Assembly: GCA_014796735.1 (NCBI GenBank)
Contig: JAAVIG010000158.1
Coordinates: forward strand, 1 to 12,790
Length of the DNA: 12,790 nucleotides
Reading direction: 5' to 3'
DNA from: Oscillospiraceae bacterium
GTDB lineage: Bacteria; Bacillota; Clostridia; Oscillospirales; Ruminococcaceae
The stretch's first letter is position 1. The number at the start of each line of letters is the position of its first letter. The translations under genes and the position numbers were made by a program. A model generated the notes under the pieces. The model was not told the DNA's origin. It made no database searches and worked only from the letters and a program-made list of their open reading frames with translations. Below are positions 1 to 7,097 of the stretch, piece after piece.

Positions 1-32
1 CGCATTTCTCAAGCGGCAGGCTGATTTTTATA

Positions 33-728
33 CTAATTATATAAGCTTTTTAATATATCAAGCCAAATTTGATTTTTTTCCAAAAGCTTTTGCGCCGTTT
101 CAAGGTATTCTTCATCCTGCTTCAGCATTAAGGAAAGATTGTTCTCATACTTTTCGTATATCGAATCAATATGGGATTTCTGCTTTTGCAGCACCTTTGC
201 CGCAATATCGATAATAGAAAGCCTTCCCGAATCGGCACTTCCGCTGTCCGATGCCGCATACACCTTTCCGGATTCGCTTCCGGGAAAAGCTATCCAGCCA
301 AAGCTTGCGGCGTCCTCGGGCGAAATGACATTCAGATAAACCAGATCGGAAAGGAAATTTTCATCCCACCAGCTCATTGTCGCGCCGCAGCATCCGTCCT
401 CGCAGGTGTCGGTTTTCGTTTTGTATATATCATCTAAATTGTGGCGGGATTCAAGCCACTCCATTTGCTCATCGGTTATTCGGTAGGTGGGAGTTCTGCT
501 GTCGGGATCGATCCCCAGATTTTCTTTCATGTATCTGACCGCTTTTGCAACGCCGCTGCCGAATTTATCCGTGTCCGAACACCATTTGTCGGGGATTTCC
601 GCCGCGGTCCCGTCCGAAAAAATACCGAGATAGTCACCGAAGGATTTGCCCGCGGCTTGATTTAAGGCGGCATTGCCTGCGGGAACGGTATATTGCCGTG
701 CGGTTACCGGCTGTTGAACATTTATCAT
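33..728 (-). CDS. Hypothetical 231-aa protein with a Cys cluster
   Basis: I do not recognise this protein. It starts at an ATG preceded by a perfect AGGAGG (738-743, minus strand) nine bases upstream, so the start is well supported. No signal peptide or membrane segment is visible. The N-terminal ~30 residues are polar and low in complexity. The middle has a cysteine cluster (Cys109, Cys113, Cys114, with Cys50 further upstream) followed by a Trp-Trp pair at 120-121, which could be a metal or disulfide site. Residues 155-170 are a Ser/Gly/Asp-rich linker, and about 171-231 is predicted by eye to be one long charged helix, possibly coiled coil. It lies 70 bp after the second M14 gene on the same strand and may be co-transcribed, but an inverted repeat sits in that gap, so it may have its own control. 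Function unknown. Confidence 0.8.
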   Translation of the reverse strand: MINVQQPVTARQYTVPAGNAALNQAAGKSFGDYLGIFSDGTAAEIPDKWCSDTDKFGSGVAKAVRYMKENLGIDPDSRTPTYRITDEQMEWLESRHNLDDIYKTKTDTCEDGCCGATMSWWDENFLSDLVYLNVISPEDAASFGWIAFPGSESGKVYAASDSGSADSGRLSIIDIAAKVLQKQKSHIDSIYEKYENNLSLMLKQDEEYLETAQKLLEKNQIWLDILKSLYN

Positions 729-746
729 ATGTATAAACCTCCTTTT

Positions 747-763
747 GATATTTTAAAAATATC
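747..763. promoter_or_regulatory. Inverted repeat upstream of the hypothetical gene
   Basis: GATATTTT-A-AAAATATC is a perfect 8-bp inverted repeat with a one-base centre, placed directly before the Shine-Dalgarno sequence of the 231-aa gene. It could be an operator or simply AT-rich sequence. I see no convincing -35/-10 pair in this 70-bp gap. Confidence 0.3.
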
Positions 764-798
764 GGATCAAAACACTCCCGCCCCAAAAACGGCAAAAA

Positions 799-1734
799 TC
801 AATTTTTAAGCCTTTTGATCATTTTATAAAGCACCATACTCTCGCAAACCACAGGCGATTTATGCGCAAAAAACACGATCCCGTTACAGGGAGCCTTTAT
901 TTCCTCGATAACATTGTTCTCATAAGGATCGAAGATCTCCGCCATAACCTCGCCCCGCGCCACCTCGTCCCCCGGATACTTTTTTCTGCGGTAAATCCCG
1001 CCGACAGTGGACTTAACGGGCATTAACGTTTCTTCCTCAAGAATGGTAGCCATATATCCGCCGTGACACTGATACTTGATTATCCCCATTCGGGAAAGAA
1101 ATCTTAAAACGGAAGCTACCGCCAAGTCCGCGCTTGCCTCGTCTATGTTCTCCGTCTCATTGGTGTAAACGGAAAAAGCGCTTGTGCCGCTCAACTGCCA
1201 GTTATAATTCAAGGTACTGCGGTCAAAGGGACTCGGATTTCTTTTTACCACATAGGGCAATCCGAAAAGATTGGCAAGCCCCGTGTTTTCCATACCTGTT
1301 TCCATCATTCTTACATGTGGGATAAAATCGCCCTGAATGTAAAAGGAAGCAAACTGAATACCGTACTGATAGCCTCTTACCGCGTCTGTAAGCTCGGCGG
1401 CTATTCTTTGAGTAGGCTCTCCGCCGGTCACTCCGGGGAAATCCCTGTTAATATCCCTGTTGTCGTTGCTCCAGAAGCGTTTTCCTATGTTTACCGAAAA
1501 AGGATTGACGCAGGGAATAACGGTGATCTTATGACCGTAGCTTATTTTGCACTGCTTTTCAAGCTCGCCCAAAGCCTTGATAAGCTTTGAGCAAACATAA
1601 AGCTGCTGTATCTCGTTTCCCCTTAACGCGCCCACTATACAGCAGGATTTTTCGCCCTTATTGAAATGGTACGCCTTGACGTTAAAATCACCGCGGTACG
1701 CCGACTCGAATTTATAAACGATCTCCTTTGTCAT
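799..1734 (-). CDS. M14-family (AstE/AspA-like) probable pseudoenzyme
   Basis: This 311-aa protein aligns almost without gaps to the product of the adjacent upstream gene, which keeps the M14 zinc site. Here the zinc-binding HxxE is Arg38-Gly-Asn-Glu41 (His replaced by Arg), the second zinc His is Ala129, and the catalytic Glu of the VVEMG motif aligns with Tyr190 in a Val-Tyr-Thr stretch. The substrate-binding Asn96-Arg97 pair and the following FPG are kept. The C-terminal part (about 225-311) is the usual small beta domain. The fold is probably intact, so this looks like a non-catalytic paralogue rather than a decayed gene. Its ATG overlaps the stop of the upstream copy by four bases (ATGA), and a GGAGG (1741-1745) lies within the upstream coding sequence, so the two are translated together, as expected for partners in a complex. 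Substrate unknown. Confidence 0.85.
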   Translation of the reverse strand: MTKEIVYKFESAYRGDFNVKAYHFNKGEKSCCIVGALRGNEIQQLYVCSKLIKALGELEKQCKISYGHKITVIPCVNPFSVNIGKRFWSNDNRDINRDFPGVTGGEPTQRIAAELTDAVRGYQYGIQFASFYIQGDFIPHVRMMETGMENTGLANLFGLPYVVKRNPSPFDRSTLNYNWQLSGTSAFSVYTNETENIDEASADLAVASVLRFLSRMGIIKYQCHGGYMATILEEETLMPVKSTVGGIYRRKKYPGDEVARGEVMAEIFDPYENNVIEEIKAPCNGIVFFAHKSPVVCESMVLYKMIKRLKN

Positions 1735-2666
1735 CTTCCGCCTCCGAGTATTCTTGCGATCAAGCTTCCCGACGATACCACGGGATATTCTCTTAATGTA
1801 AACACCATTCCCGATACGGGAGCCAATATCTCTTCCTCGACCTCACCCGTATATACGTTCAATATATCTCCGATGCGGTCTCCCTCGCAGATGCCTATCC
1901 AGTGACGTATTGCGGGCATAAACACCCCGCTTTTATTGCAGTGAATGATAGACACCTCTCCGTCGCTGGAAACTATCGGATTTGACACCTCGCCCACTTG
2001 ACCCGTCCATATGCCCAGATCGGACATTATCGCAAAGATCCCGTCCAGAAGCTGATCGCCGTACTCCTTGGTTATCCTCATTCCAGCGCCCATTTCCACA
2101 ACCAGACAGGGAGTTCCGCTGCCGTTTAATGCGTAGGACAGCGAGGAGGGCTTTACCGCCGAGCTGTTTCCCACCCATACAAAGTCGCAGTTCAAGCGTT
2201 TTGCGTAAGGCAGAAGCCTAACCGTTTCCTCTGCGCCTATCCTGACCTGAGGTATTTCCCGAAGAAAAATATCGCTTGAATGAATATCGATACAAAGGTC
2301 GGCCCCTTTTATATCGTCCGTGACCCTTTTAGTCATGTGTTCCCACGGCGAACCGCTCTCGCTGCCGGGGAAAATACGGTTCATATCAAGCTCAAACATG
2401 GGGATATGCCTTGTCACCGCGTCCGCCCCCAAGGGATTCAGCATCGGATACACGTCAACGATCCCGTTAAGCTCGGAAATTTCACTGTTTATCCTGCGTA
2501 TAAGCTCATAACAGACGTACTGCCCCTCCAGCTCGTCGCCGTGAACCCCCGTAACTATTGCTATACGTTTTTTCCCCTCCGCTCCGTCCCTCGGGATAAG
2601 GCGGTTTTTCTTTATTACCGCCCTTTCGTCGACCGCAAGGGTACAGGAAGCCACTGTCTCCAGCAT
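1731..2666 (-). CDS. Succinylglutamate desuccinylase/aspartoacylase family protein
   Basis: Zinc-dependent M14-type amidohydrolase/carboxypeptidase-like protein of the AstE/AspA branch, 311 aa. Visible motifs are GVHGDELEG with zinc ligands His42 and Glu45, Asn96-Arg97 (carboxylate binding) in DMNRIFPG, the second zinc His129 in DIHSS, and catalytic Glu191 in VVEMG. A C-terminal beta domain covers about residues 225-311. Members cleave N-acyl amino acids or related amides; the exact substrate cannot be read from sequence. No signal peptide is seen, so it is cytoplasmic. A GGAGG eight bases upstream supports the ATG. It lies 68 bp after galE on the same strand with no strong promoter between, so co-transcription from the galE promoter is likely. 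The next gene is an inactive-looking paralogue of identical length. Confidence 0.9.
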   Translation of the reverse strand: MLETVASCTLAVDERAVIKKNRLIPRDGAEGKKRIAIVTGVHGDELEGQYVCYELIRRINSEISELNGIVDVYPMLNPLGADAVTRHIPMFELDMNRIFPGSESGSPWEHMTKRVTDDIKGADLCIDIHSSDIFLREIPQVRIGAEETVRLLPYAKRLNCDFVWVGNSSAVKPSSLSYALNGSGTPCLVVEMGAGMRITKEYGDQLLDGIFAIMSDLGIWTGQVGEVSNPIVSSDGEVSIIHCNKSGVFMPAIRHWIGICEGDRIGDILNVYTGEVEEEILAPVSGMVFTLREYPVVSSGSLIARILGGGR

Positions 2667-2734
2667 ATTTTGTCCTCCGCATATAATGTGCCGCTATATA
2701 TTTATCTGTCTGTGTACAGACCCGCCATTCAAGC

Positions 2735-3733
2735 TTAATTCTGCGACTTAATATAGTTCCACGCGTCGCGGCACATCTGTTCGATACCGCGCTCCGCTTT
2801 CCAGCCAAGCTCCTTGTTTGCCTTTGAGGGATTGGAGTAGCACTCCGCCGCGTCGCCCGGGCGCCTGTCCGCGATAACATAAGGAACCTTAACATCGTTT
2901 ACCTTTTCAAAGGCGTTGATTATATCGAGAACGGAATACCCTTTGCCCGTGCCGAGATTGTAGGGTATCGCGCCCTTGTTCTTTCTTACCGATTCTATCG
3001 CCGCAAGATGTCCCTTTGCAAGGTCAACAACGTGAATGTAATCTCTTACGCAGGTTCCGTCCGCGGTGGGATAATCGTTTCCGTATACAGACAAAATAGG
3101 GTTTTTGCCCGATGCCACACGCAGGATTATGGGCATAAGATTGTTGGGAATGCCGTTGGGGTCTTCGCCTATCTTTCCGCTTTCATGAGCTCCGATAGGG
3201 TTAAAGTATCTCAGCAGCGCGATGCTCCAGCGGTCGTCCGCTTTACACAGCTCTCTGCACATATTTTCGATGATAAGCTTTGTGCTGCCGTAAGGATTTA
3301 TTGCCGACAAAGGAAAATCCTCGGTCACAGGCACCTTATCGGGAATACCGTAAACGGTAGCCGAGGAGCTGAACACCAGTCTGCGGCAGCCGAATTCCTC
3401 CATGACCTCAAGCAAAGCAAGAGTGGAATCTATATTGTTTCTGTAATACATAACAGGCTTCTGGCAGCTTTCGGCCACCGCCTTGTAGCCCGCAAAGTGT
3501 ATTACCTCCTCGATAAAGCATTCTCTGAATATTTTTCTCAAAAGCTCCTTGTCGGCAACATCGCCCTCATAAAAGCCGAAGCCCTTGCCCGTGATGTCCT
3601 GGATCGCGTTAATAACTCCGGGCTTTGAATTGTAAAAATTATCTATTACAATTACGTCCTGGCCCGCTTCCAAAAGCTCCACAACAGTGTGAGAGCCGAT
3701 AAAACCCGTACCGCCTGTTACTAAAACCGCCAT
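2735..3733 (-). CDS. galE: UDP-glucose 4-epimerase
   Basis: Interconverts UDP-glucose and UDP-galactose (Leloir pathway and supply of galactosyl units for surface polysaccharides), NAD-dependent, cytoplasmic. It is an extended short-chain dehydrogenase fold of 332 aa, close to the usual ~330-340. The N-terminal Rossmann motif TGGTGFIGSH is at 6-15, the catalytic Ser124 lies in SSSATVYG, and the catalytic Tyr148/Lys152 pair in YGSTK. The DYIHVVDLA motif and the C-terminal RRPGDAAECYSNP segment are typical of GalE. The start is fixed by GGAGG at 3739-3743 and a strong promoter upstream. Two M14-family genes and perhaps the 231-aa gene follow in the same direction. Other UDP-sugar epimerases are possible, but the match to GalE is very close. 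Confidence 0.95.
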   Translation of the reverse strand: MAVLVTGGTGFIGSHTVVELLEAGQDVIVIDNFYNSKPGVINAIQDITGKGFGFYEGDVADKELLRKIFRECFIEEVIHFAGYKAVAESCQKPVMYYRNNIDSTLALLEVMEEFGCRRLVFSSSATVYGIPDKVPVTEDFPLSAINPYGSTKLIIENMCRELCKADDRWSIALLRYFNPIGAHESGKIGEDPNGIPNNLMPIILRVASGKNPILSVYGNDYPTADGTCVRDYIHVVDLAKGHLAAIESVRKNKGAIPYNLGTGKGYSVLDIINAFEKVNDVKVPYVIADRRPGDAAECYSNPSKANKELGWKAERGIEQMCRDAWNYIKSQN

Positions 3734-3767
3734 AATAACCTCCGAAAATAATTTTTTATCTTATTTA

Positions 3768-3796
3768 AGTATACCCTTATTTTCGGCAAAAGTCAA
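3768..3796 (-). promoter_or_regulatory. galE promoter
   Basis: On the minus strand TTGACT (3796-3791), a 17-base spacer and TATACT (3773-3768) form a near-consensus sigma-A promoter. Transcription would start near 3761, about 28 bases before the galE ATG, with the Shine-Dalgarno in between. Confidence 0.85.
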
Positions 3797-3826
3797 TATT
3801 ATCAATGGAAATTTGCGGAATAATAT

Positions 3827-4091
3827 TTATAGAGGCTGTAAAAAAACTGCCTGCTATAAATTAAATTTATTGAAGTTTCCGTCCACCCTTTTCAAAGGGT
3901 GGCAGAGTCCAGAGACAGAGTCTCTGGTCGCCCTCCGCAGAGGGCGAAATTCCCTACGCCGAAGGGCGCTCCGCAAGGGACGTGAATAAGAGGGGACGCC
4001 CTGCAAGAGAGGGCGTCCCCTGTTTGAAATCGGTATTGTTATCCTGCGAGGTTTACCTCGCACGGTAAGGATTTTTTTACAATCCCTATAA
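3827..4091. repeat. 265-bp hairpin-rich element with terminal inverted repeats
   Basis: The left end (3827-3848) and the reverse complement of the right end (4091-4070) match at 17 of 22 positions; both have TTATAG followed closely by TGTAAAAAAA. Inside are perfect stems: CCACCCTTT at 3883-3891 with 3894-3902; CCAGAGAC at 3909-3916 with 3920-3927; TCGCCCTC at 3928-3935 with 3940-3947; AGGGGACGCCCT at 3991-4002 with 4010-4021; TGCGAGGT at 4045-4052 with 4055-4062. There is no ORF of its own, which fits a non-autonomous MITE-like element. TA dinucleotides flank the inner part of both ends, as would be left by a TA-targeting transposase, but this is not proven. It sits between the vanT-like gene and the galE promoter and could also act as a transcription barrier between them. 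Confidence 0.7.
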
Positions 4092-4098
4092 CAGATTA

Positions 4099-5163
4099 TT
4101 ATTTTAAATGCTTCCCCCTCGGCTTCCTCAGAATTTCTCTCGCAAGCAGAAGCCCCGCTCCCTCCGCGAACGAACAAACGCAAACCGCAATAAAATGCAC
4201 TATCCCGTTATCTATAAACAGCCATTCCAGCCCCAGCGCCTTCGCCTCCCCCCTTACCGCAATGATAGTAATGGGGTGTATTATGTAAACGATAAGCGCA
4301 AGTCCGCTTATATATTTTTTATGTTTTCCCCTGAATTGTACAACGAAACTAAACAAAAACCACATCAGCGGCACAAGAAAAACATACATACTGTCGTGCC
4401 GCTGTACCCCGAGTTTACGCAGCAAAAGCGCTTCGCAAAGCATAAGAGCAAACGAACCGACAGCGCATACAAGCCTTGCGCCGTACTTTGCCTTACGTCC
4501 CGCCGCGCTATCCGAAACGCCCTTGTTCCCTTTTTTATTCTCCTTTTCTCGGATAATACCGCCCAAAAGCATAAACAGCGGCGCGAAAAAGATACCGTTT
4601 CTGGTGTAATCCGACACAGCAAAAATGCAGTTATACACAGCTTTAACTGGCGCAATCCCCATAATGAACCCGTAATAGCTGTCGCCGAACAAGCCTATTA
4701 TGTAAAGCAGTAAAAACACCGTCAATGCTTTCCCGCGCCCGAATTTTCTCACCGCGAAAAAGGCAGCGGCACCGCCCAGAGCGGAAGCGGGAAGATACCA
4801 CAGATGATAAAACGTACCGTCAAATAATATATCCTTCAATATATTGAAAAACAGGTTATTCGCCGAAAAATAGCCGTTGTAAACGTTTGCGGGAAGATAC
4901 AGCACAATAGAGACAAGGTACATCAAAAGCGTTTTTTTGAGGAACCTTTTCAGCCTTTTAATATCCCCACAGCTCTCCGACAGCAGAAAAAAGCCGCTTG
5001 TCATAAAGAAAAACGGCACGGCTGTCCGCGCGATTACACGGGTCAGAATAAAATCACCGACGGGAAAATACGTCTCCAAGGGCGACGTATGGATAGTTAT
5101 TACAAGGATCGCGGCGATAACGCGAAAACAGTCTATTCCTTTATATCCCGTGTTATTTTTCAT
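4099..5163 (-). CDS. vanT: VanT-like membrane protein, serine racemase domain absent
   Basis: A 354-aa integral membrane protein of the acyltransferase_3 family, with about ten hydrophobic segments. The N-terminus (GIDCFRVIAAILVITIHTSP) closely resembles the membrane half of VanT, the membrane-bound serine racemase of D-Ala-D-Ser-type vancomycin resistance. VanT proteins usually continue into a PLP-dependent alanine-racemase-like domain of about 350-370 residues; here the protein ends after the last membrane segment with a short basic tail (RKPRGKHLK). None of the region downstream encodes a racemase. The gene is last in the vanG-type cluster, 90 bp after vanXY, with a good Shine-Dalgarno (AGGAAGGGCGTGATC) before the ATG. 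The stop lies eight bases from the end of a hairpin-rich repeat. In the vanL cluster membrane and racemase parts are separate genes (established), so this may be a natural VanTm rather than a broken gene; no VanTr partner is in the window. The membrane half is thought to take part in serine uptake. Confidence 0.8.
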   Translation of the reverse strand: MKNNTGYKGIDCFRVIAAILVITIHTSPLETYFPVGDFILTRVIARTAVPFFFMTSGFFLLSESCGDIKRLKRFLKKTLLMYLVSIVLYLPANVYNGYFSANNLFFNILKDILFDGTFYHLWYLPASALGGAAAFFAVRKFGRGKALTVFLLLYIIGLFGDSYYGFIMGIAPVKAVYNCIFAVSDYTRNGIFFAPLFMLLGGIIREKENKKGNKGVSDSAAGRKAKYGARLVCAVGSFALMLCEALLLRKLGVQRHDSMYVFLVPLMWFLFSFVVQFRGKHKKYISGLALIVYIIHPITIIAVRGEAKALGLEWLFIDNGIVHFIAVCVCSFAEGAGLLLAREILRKPRGKHLK

Positions 5164-5194
5164 ATTATGATCACGCCCTTCCTCTTGAGGAGTG

Positions 5195-5269
5195 TTTGTG
5201 CCGAGGCAATATATCGAGGCACAAATGCGACGGGTTTGAAAGAACCCATTTTTTCAAGTTCTTTCAAAC
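5195..5269. other. Two hairpins between vanXY and vanT
   Basis: The first is a perfect 12-bp stem, GTTTGAAAGAAC at 5234-5245 with GTTCTTTCAAAC at 5258-5269, 12-base loop; one arm lies in the last codons of vanXY. The second is TTTGTGCC at 5195-5202 with GGCACAAA at 5218-5225. On the transcribed strand no U-run follows either stem, so these do not look like a standard intrinsic terminator. They could stabilise or process the mRNA before vanT. Confidence 0.55.
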
Positions 5270-6015
5270 TTGGTTACCGTTACAATAAATCCGCCGCGGT
5301 TGTCCCCCGAAACGGTGCAGCTTTCCTTTTCCGAAACAGGTATCTTCATTTCTCCCGACTGCAAGCCGAACTCAATATAAAACACCTCTTCGGCACTGTC
5401 GCCGTTTAGCTTGAGCCTGTTAAAGGAATCGTAATCCTTGACGAGATCCGTATATTCCTCAAGAGTAAGCCCGTACCTTTCCATGATTTCCGCGTGAGGC
5501 TTACCCACATAGCGAAAATGCCACGGCTCAAAGGCTATTCCCGTAATATTTTCCTTTTCCTTGGGATAACGCTGTATAAATCCGTACTCCGCGGCAATTT
5601 CTCTGAACCTCTGACATATGCCCTCAAAGGGAAAATCGGGTCTGATAAAGTCTATATCGTCGCTTTTTAACGCTAAGTCTATCGCCAAGCCCGTCTGATG
5701 CTCGCTGTGATCTGGCAAAGCCACATACTGCCTTGTAAAGGCTTCCCCGTTTTCCGATAGGGACATTTTATATATCTCGCTCTGCTCCCGCCTTGAACGA
5801 AAGCCGCTGACCAAAGCTATGCTGTCCTCCGCCTTTATCTTTTTTAAGGCTTCCTTTAAGAAATGAGCCGCTTCATGCTGTAAAAAAACATTCGGCGCGG
5901 CTTCGGCAAGGCGTATGCTTTCATCGGCTCTTATTCCGAATTTTTCATTTACAAGTATCAGATTTCCCCTGTAAATTTCCTTTTCTGTCAATATTTGATA
6001 CGCTTCTTTTTTCAT
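5254..6015 (-). CDS. vanXY: VanXY-type D,D-dipeptidase/D,D-carboxypeptidase
   Basis: A 253-aa zinc peptidase of the VanY/VanX (M15) family, very similar in length and sequence to VanXY of the VanG/VanC type. Such enzymes hydrolyse D-Ala-D-Ala dipeptide and/or remove the terminal D-Ala of UDP-MurNAc-pentapeptide, so that only D-Ser-ended precursors remain. The zinc site is SEHQTGLAID (His106, Asp113) and EPWH (catalytic Glu163, zinc His166). The upstream SGFRS at 70-74 supplies the conserved substrate-binding Arg. There is no signal peptide or membrane anchor, matching the cytoplasmic VanXY type rather than anchored VanY. The ATG overlaps the ligase stop by four bases (ATGA), indicating coupled translation. 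Confidence 0.92.
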   Translation of the reverse strand: MKKEAYQILTEKEIYRGNLILVNEKFGIRADESIRLAEAAPNVFLQHEAAHFLKEALKKIKAEDSIALVSGFRSRREQSEIYKMSLSENGEAFTRQYVALPDHSEHQTGLAIDLALKSDDIDFIRPDFPFEGICQRFREIAAEYGFIQRYPKEKENITGIAFEPWHFRYVGKPHAEIMERYGLTLEEYTDLVKDYDSFNRLKLNGDSAEEVFYIEFGLQSGEMKIPVSEKESCTVSGDNRGGFIVTVTKFERT

Positions 6016-7058
6016 TTTAAATACGGTTCAAGTATCTTGTCCAGAGTCTCTTCAAAGGACAGACCTATTCCTTTCATCATATTCGGAAAACGGCTGTGAG
6101 AGGTAAAACCCGGGATAGTGTTTACCTCGTTGAACACCGTTTCGCCGTCGGGAGTCAAAAACATATCCACTCTCGCAAAGCCCGAGCAGCCCAAAATATC
6201 GTAAATTTTTACGGCGGTGCTTTGTATTCTTTTTTCCGTTAAACTGTCTACCCTTGCGGGCATATGTATCTTGGAGGTTTTTAAGGTGTACTTTTCGGTA
6301 TAGTCGAAAAAGTCGGCTTCAAGCTCTATTTCGTCAATTCTGCCCACAACATAGCTGTCCGTCCCCATAATGGCGCAGCCTACCTCGCTGCCCTCTATGG
6401 TTTCCTCGGCAAGCACCTCGTCGTCATAGCAAAAAGCGAGCCTTAAAGCAGCCTGAAGCTCGACCCCGCTCCCCACCTTGCTTACTCCATAAGACGAACC
6501 CGCCCGCACCGGCTTTACAAAGATCGGATAAGACAAGTCGGAAAGCTTTTTCATTGTCTCATCGGTGACGGGCTGCTTTAAAAGCACCGATTTCGGCACT
6601 CTTATCCCCGCGGATTCGACCAAGGCATGCGCCCTGTTCTTGTCCATGCACAAGGCGGAGGACAGCGCGCCGCAGCCCGCCACCGTTATTCCCGCAAGCT
6701 CAAACAAGCCCTGAACGGTGCCGTCCTCTCCGTTTTTCCCGTGAAGAACGGGGAAAGCAAGGTCTATCTCGATTAATGCCGCTCCATTTTCGCCAAGCTC
6801 GATCAACCCTTTTTTATCCCGGCTCACCGAAACCGCAACGGGTATCATATTTTCCCTGTCACTGTCCCACTTTCCGTTTTTTATATTTGAATAATCGCCG
6901 TTATACCGATACCAATCCCCTTTTTTGGTTATACCTATCGGTATTATCTCAAGCCTTTCTTTGTTTAACCCCATTAAAACCGAGTACGCCGACTCTAAAG
7001 AGACCTCATATTCACTTGAACAGCCTCCGAAAATCACCGCTGTTTTTTTCCTGTTCAT
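6012..7058 (-). CDS. vanG: D-alanine--D-serine ligase, VanG type
   Basis: ATP-grasp ligase of 348 aa joining D-Ala to D-Ser for peptidoglycan precursors with low vancomycin affinity. The N-terminal GGCSSEYEVSLESA (11-24) has EYEVS, as in VanG, rather than the EHEVS typical of housekeeping Ddl. The ATP-grasp core includes HGKNGEDGTVQG (106-117), MDKNRAH (138-144), KPVRAGSSYGVSKV (182-195) and the Mg-binding FNEVNTIPGFT near the C-terminus. The omega-loop region FFDYTEKYTLK (250-260), the main determinant of the second substrate, is what I remember of VanG and differs from the D-Ala-D-Lac ligases. It is the third resistance gene after vanS, with an AAAGGAA ribosome site about 10 bases before the ATG. 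A housekeeping D-Ala-D-Ala ligase is the less likely alternative given the neighbours. Confidence 0.92.
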   Translation of the reverse strand: MNRKKTAVIFGGCSSEYEVSLESAYSVLMGLNKERLEIIPIGITKKGDWYRYNGDYSNIKNGKWDSDRENMIPVAVSVSRDKKGLIELGENGAALIEIDLAFPVLHGKNGEDGTVQGLFELAGITVAGCGALSSALCMDKNRAHALVESAGIRVPKSVLLKQPVTDETMKKLSDLSYPIFVKPVRAGSSYGVSKVGSGVELQAALRLAFCYDDEVLAEETIEGSEVGCAIMGTDSYVVGRIDEIELEADFFDYTEKYTLKTSKIHMPARVDSLTEKRIQSTAVKIYDILGCSGFARVDMFLTPDGETVFNEVNTIPGFTSHSRFPNMMKGIGLSFEETLDKILEPYLK

Positions 7059-7097
7059 TTTTATGATAATTCCTTTCTTGTTAACTTGTCCGATAAA

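Noticed and set aside
24..40. Copy of the 9965 repeat end at the window start (TTTATACTAAT)
   Set aside because: Only an 11-base AT-rich match next to a stop codon; the TAACCATTT part is missing.
3854..4183. Open frame overlapping the end of vanT as a racemase remnant
   Set aside because: Its translation (Arg/Pro-rich) has no PLP-lysine or racemase motif and is produced by the hairpin repeat.
5254..6015. Separate vanX and vanY genes or a membrane-anchored VanY
   Set aside because: A single soluble M15 protein of VanXY length is present, without signal or anchor.
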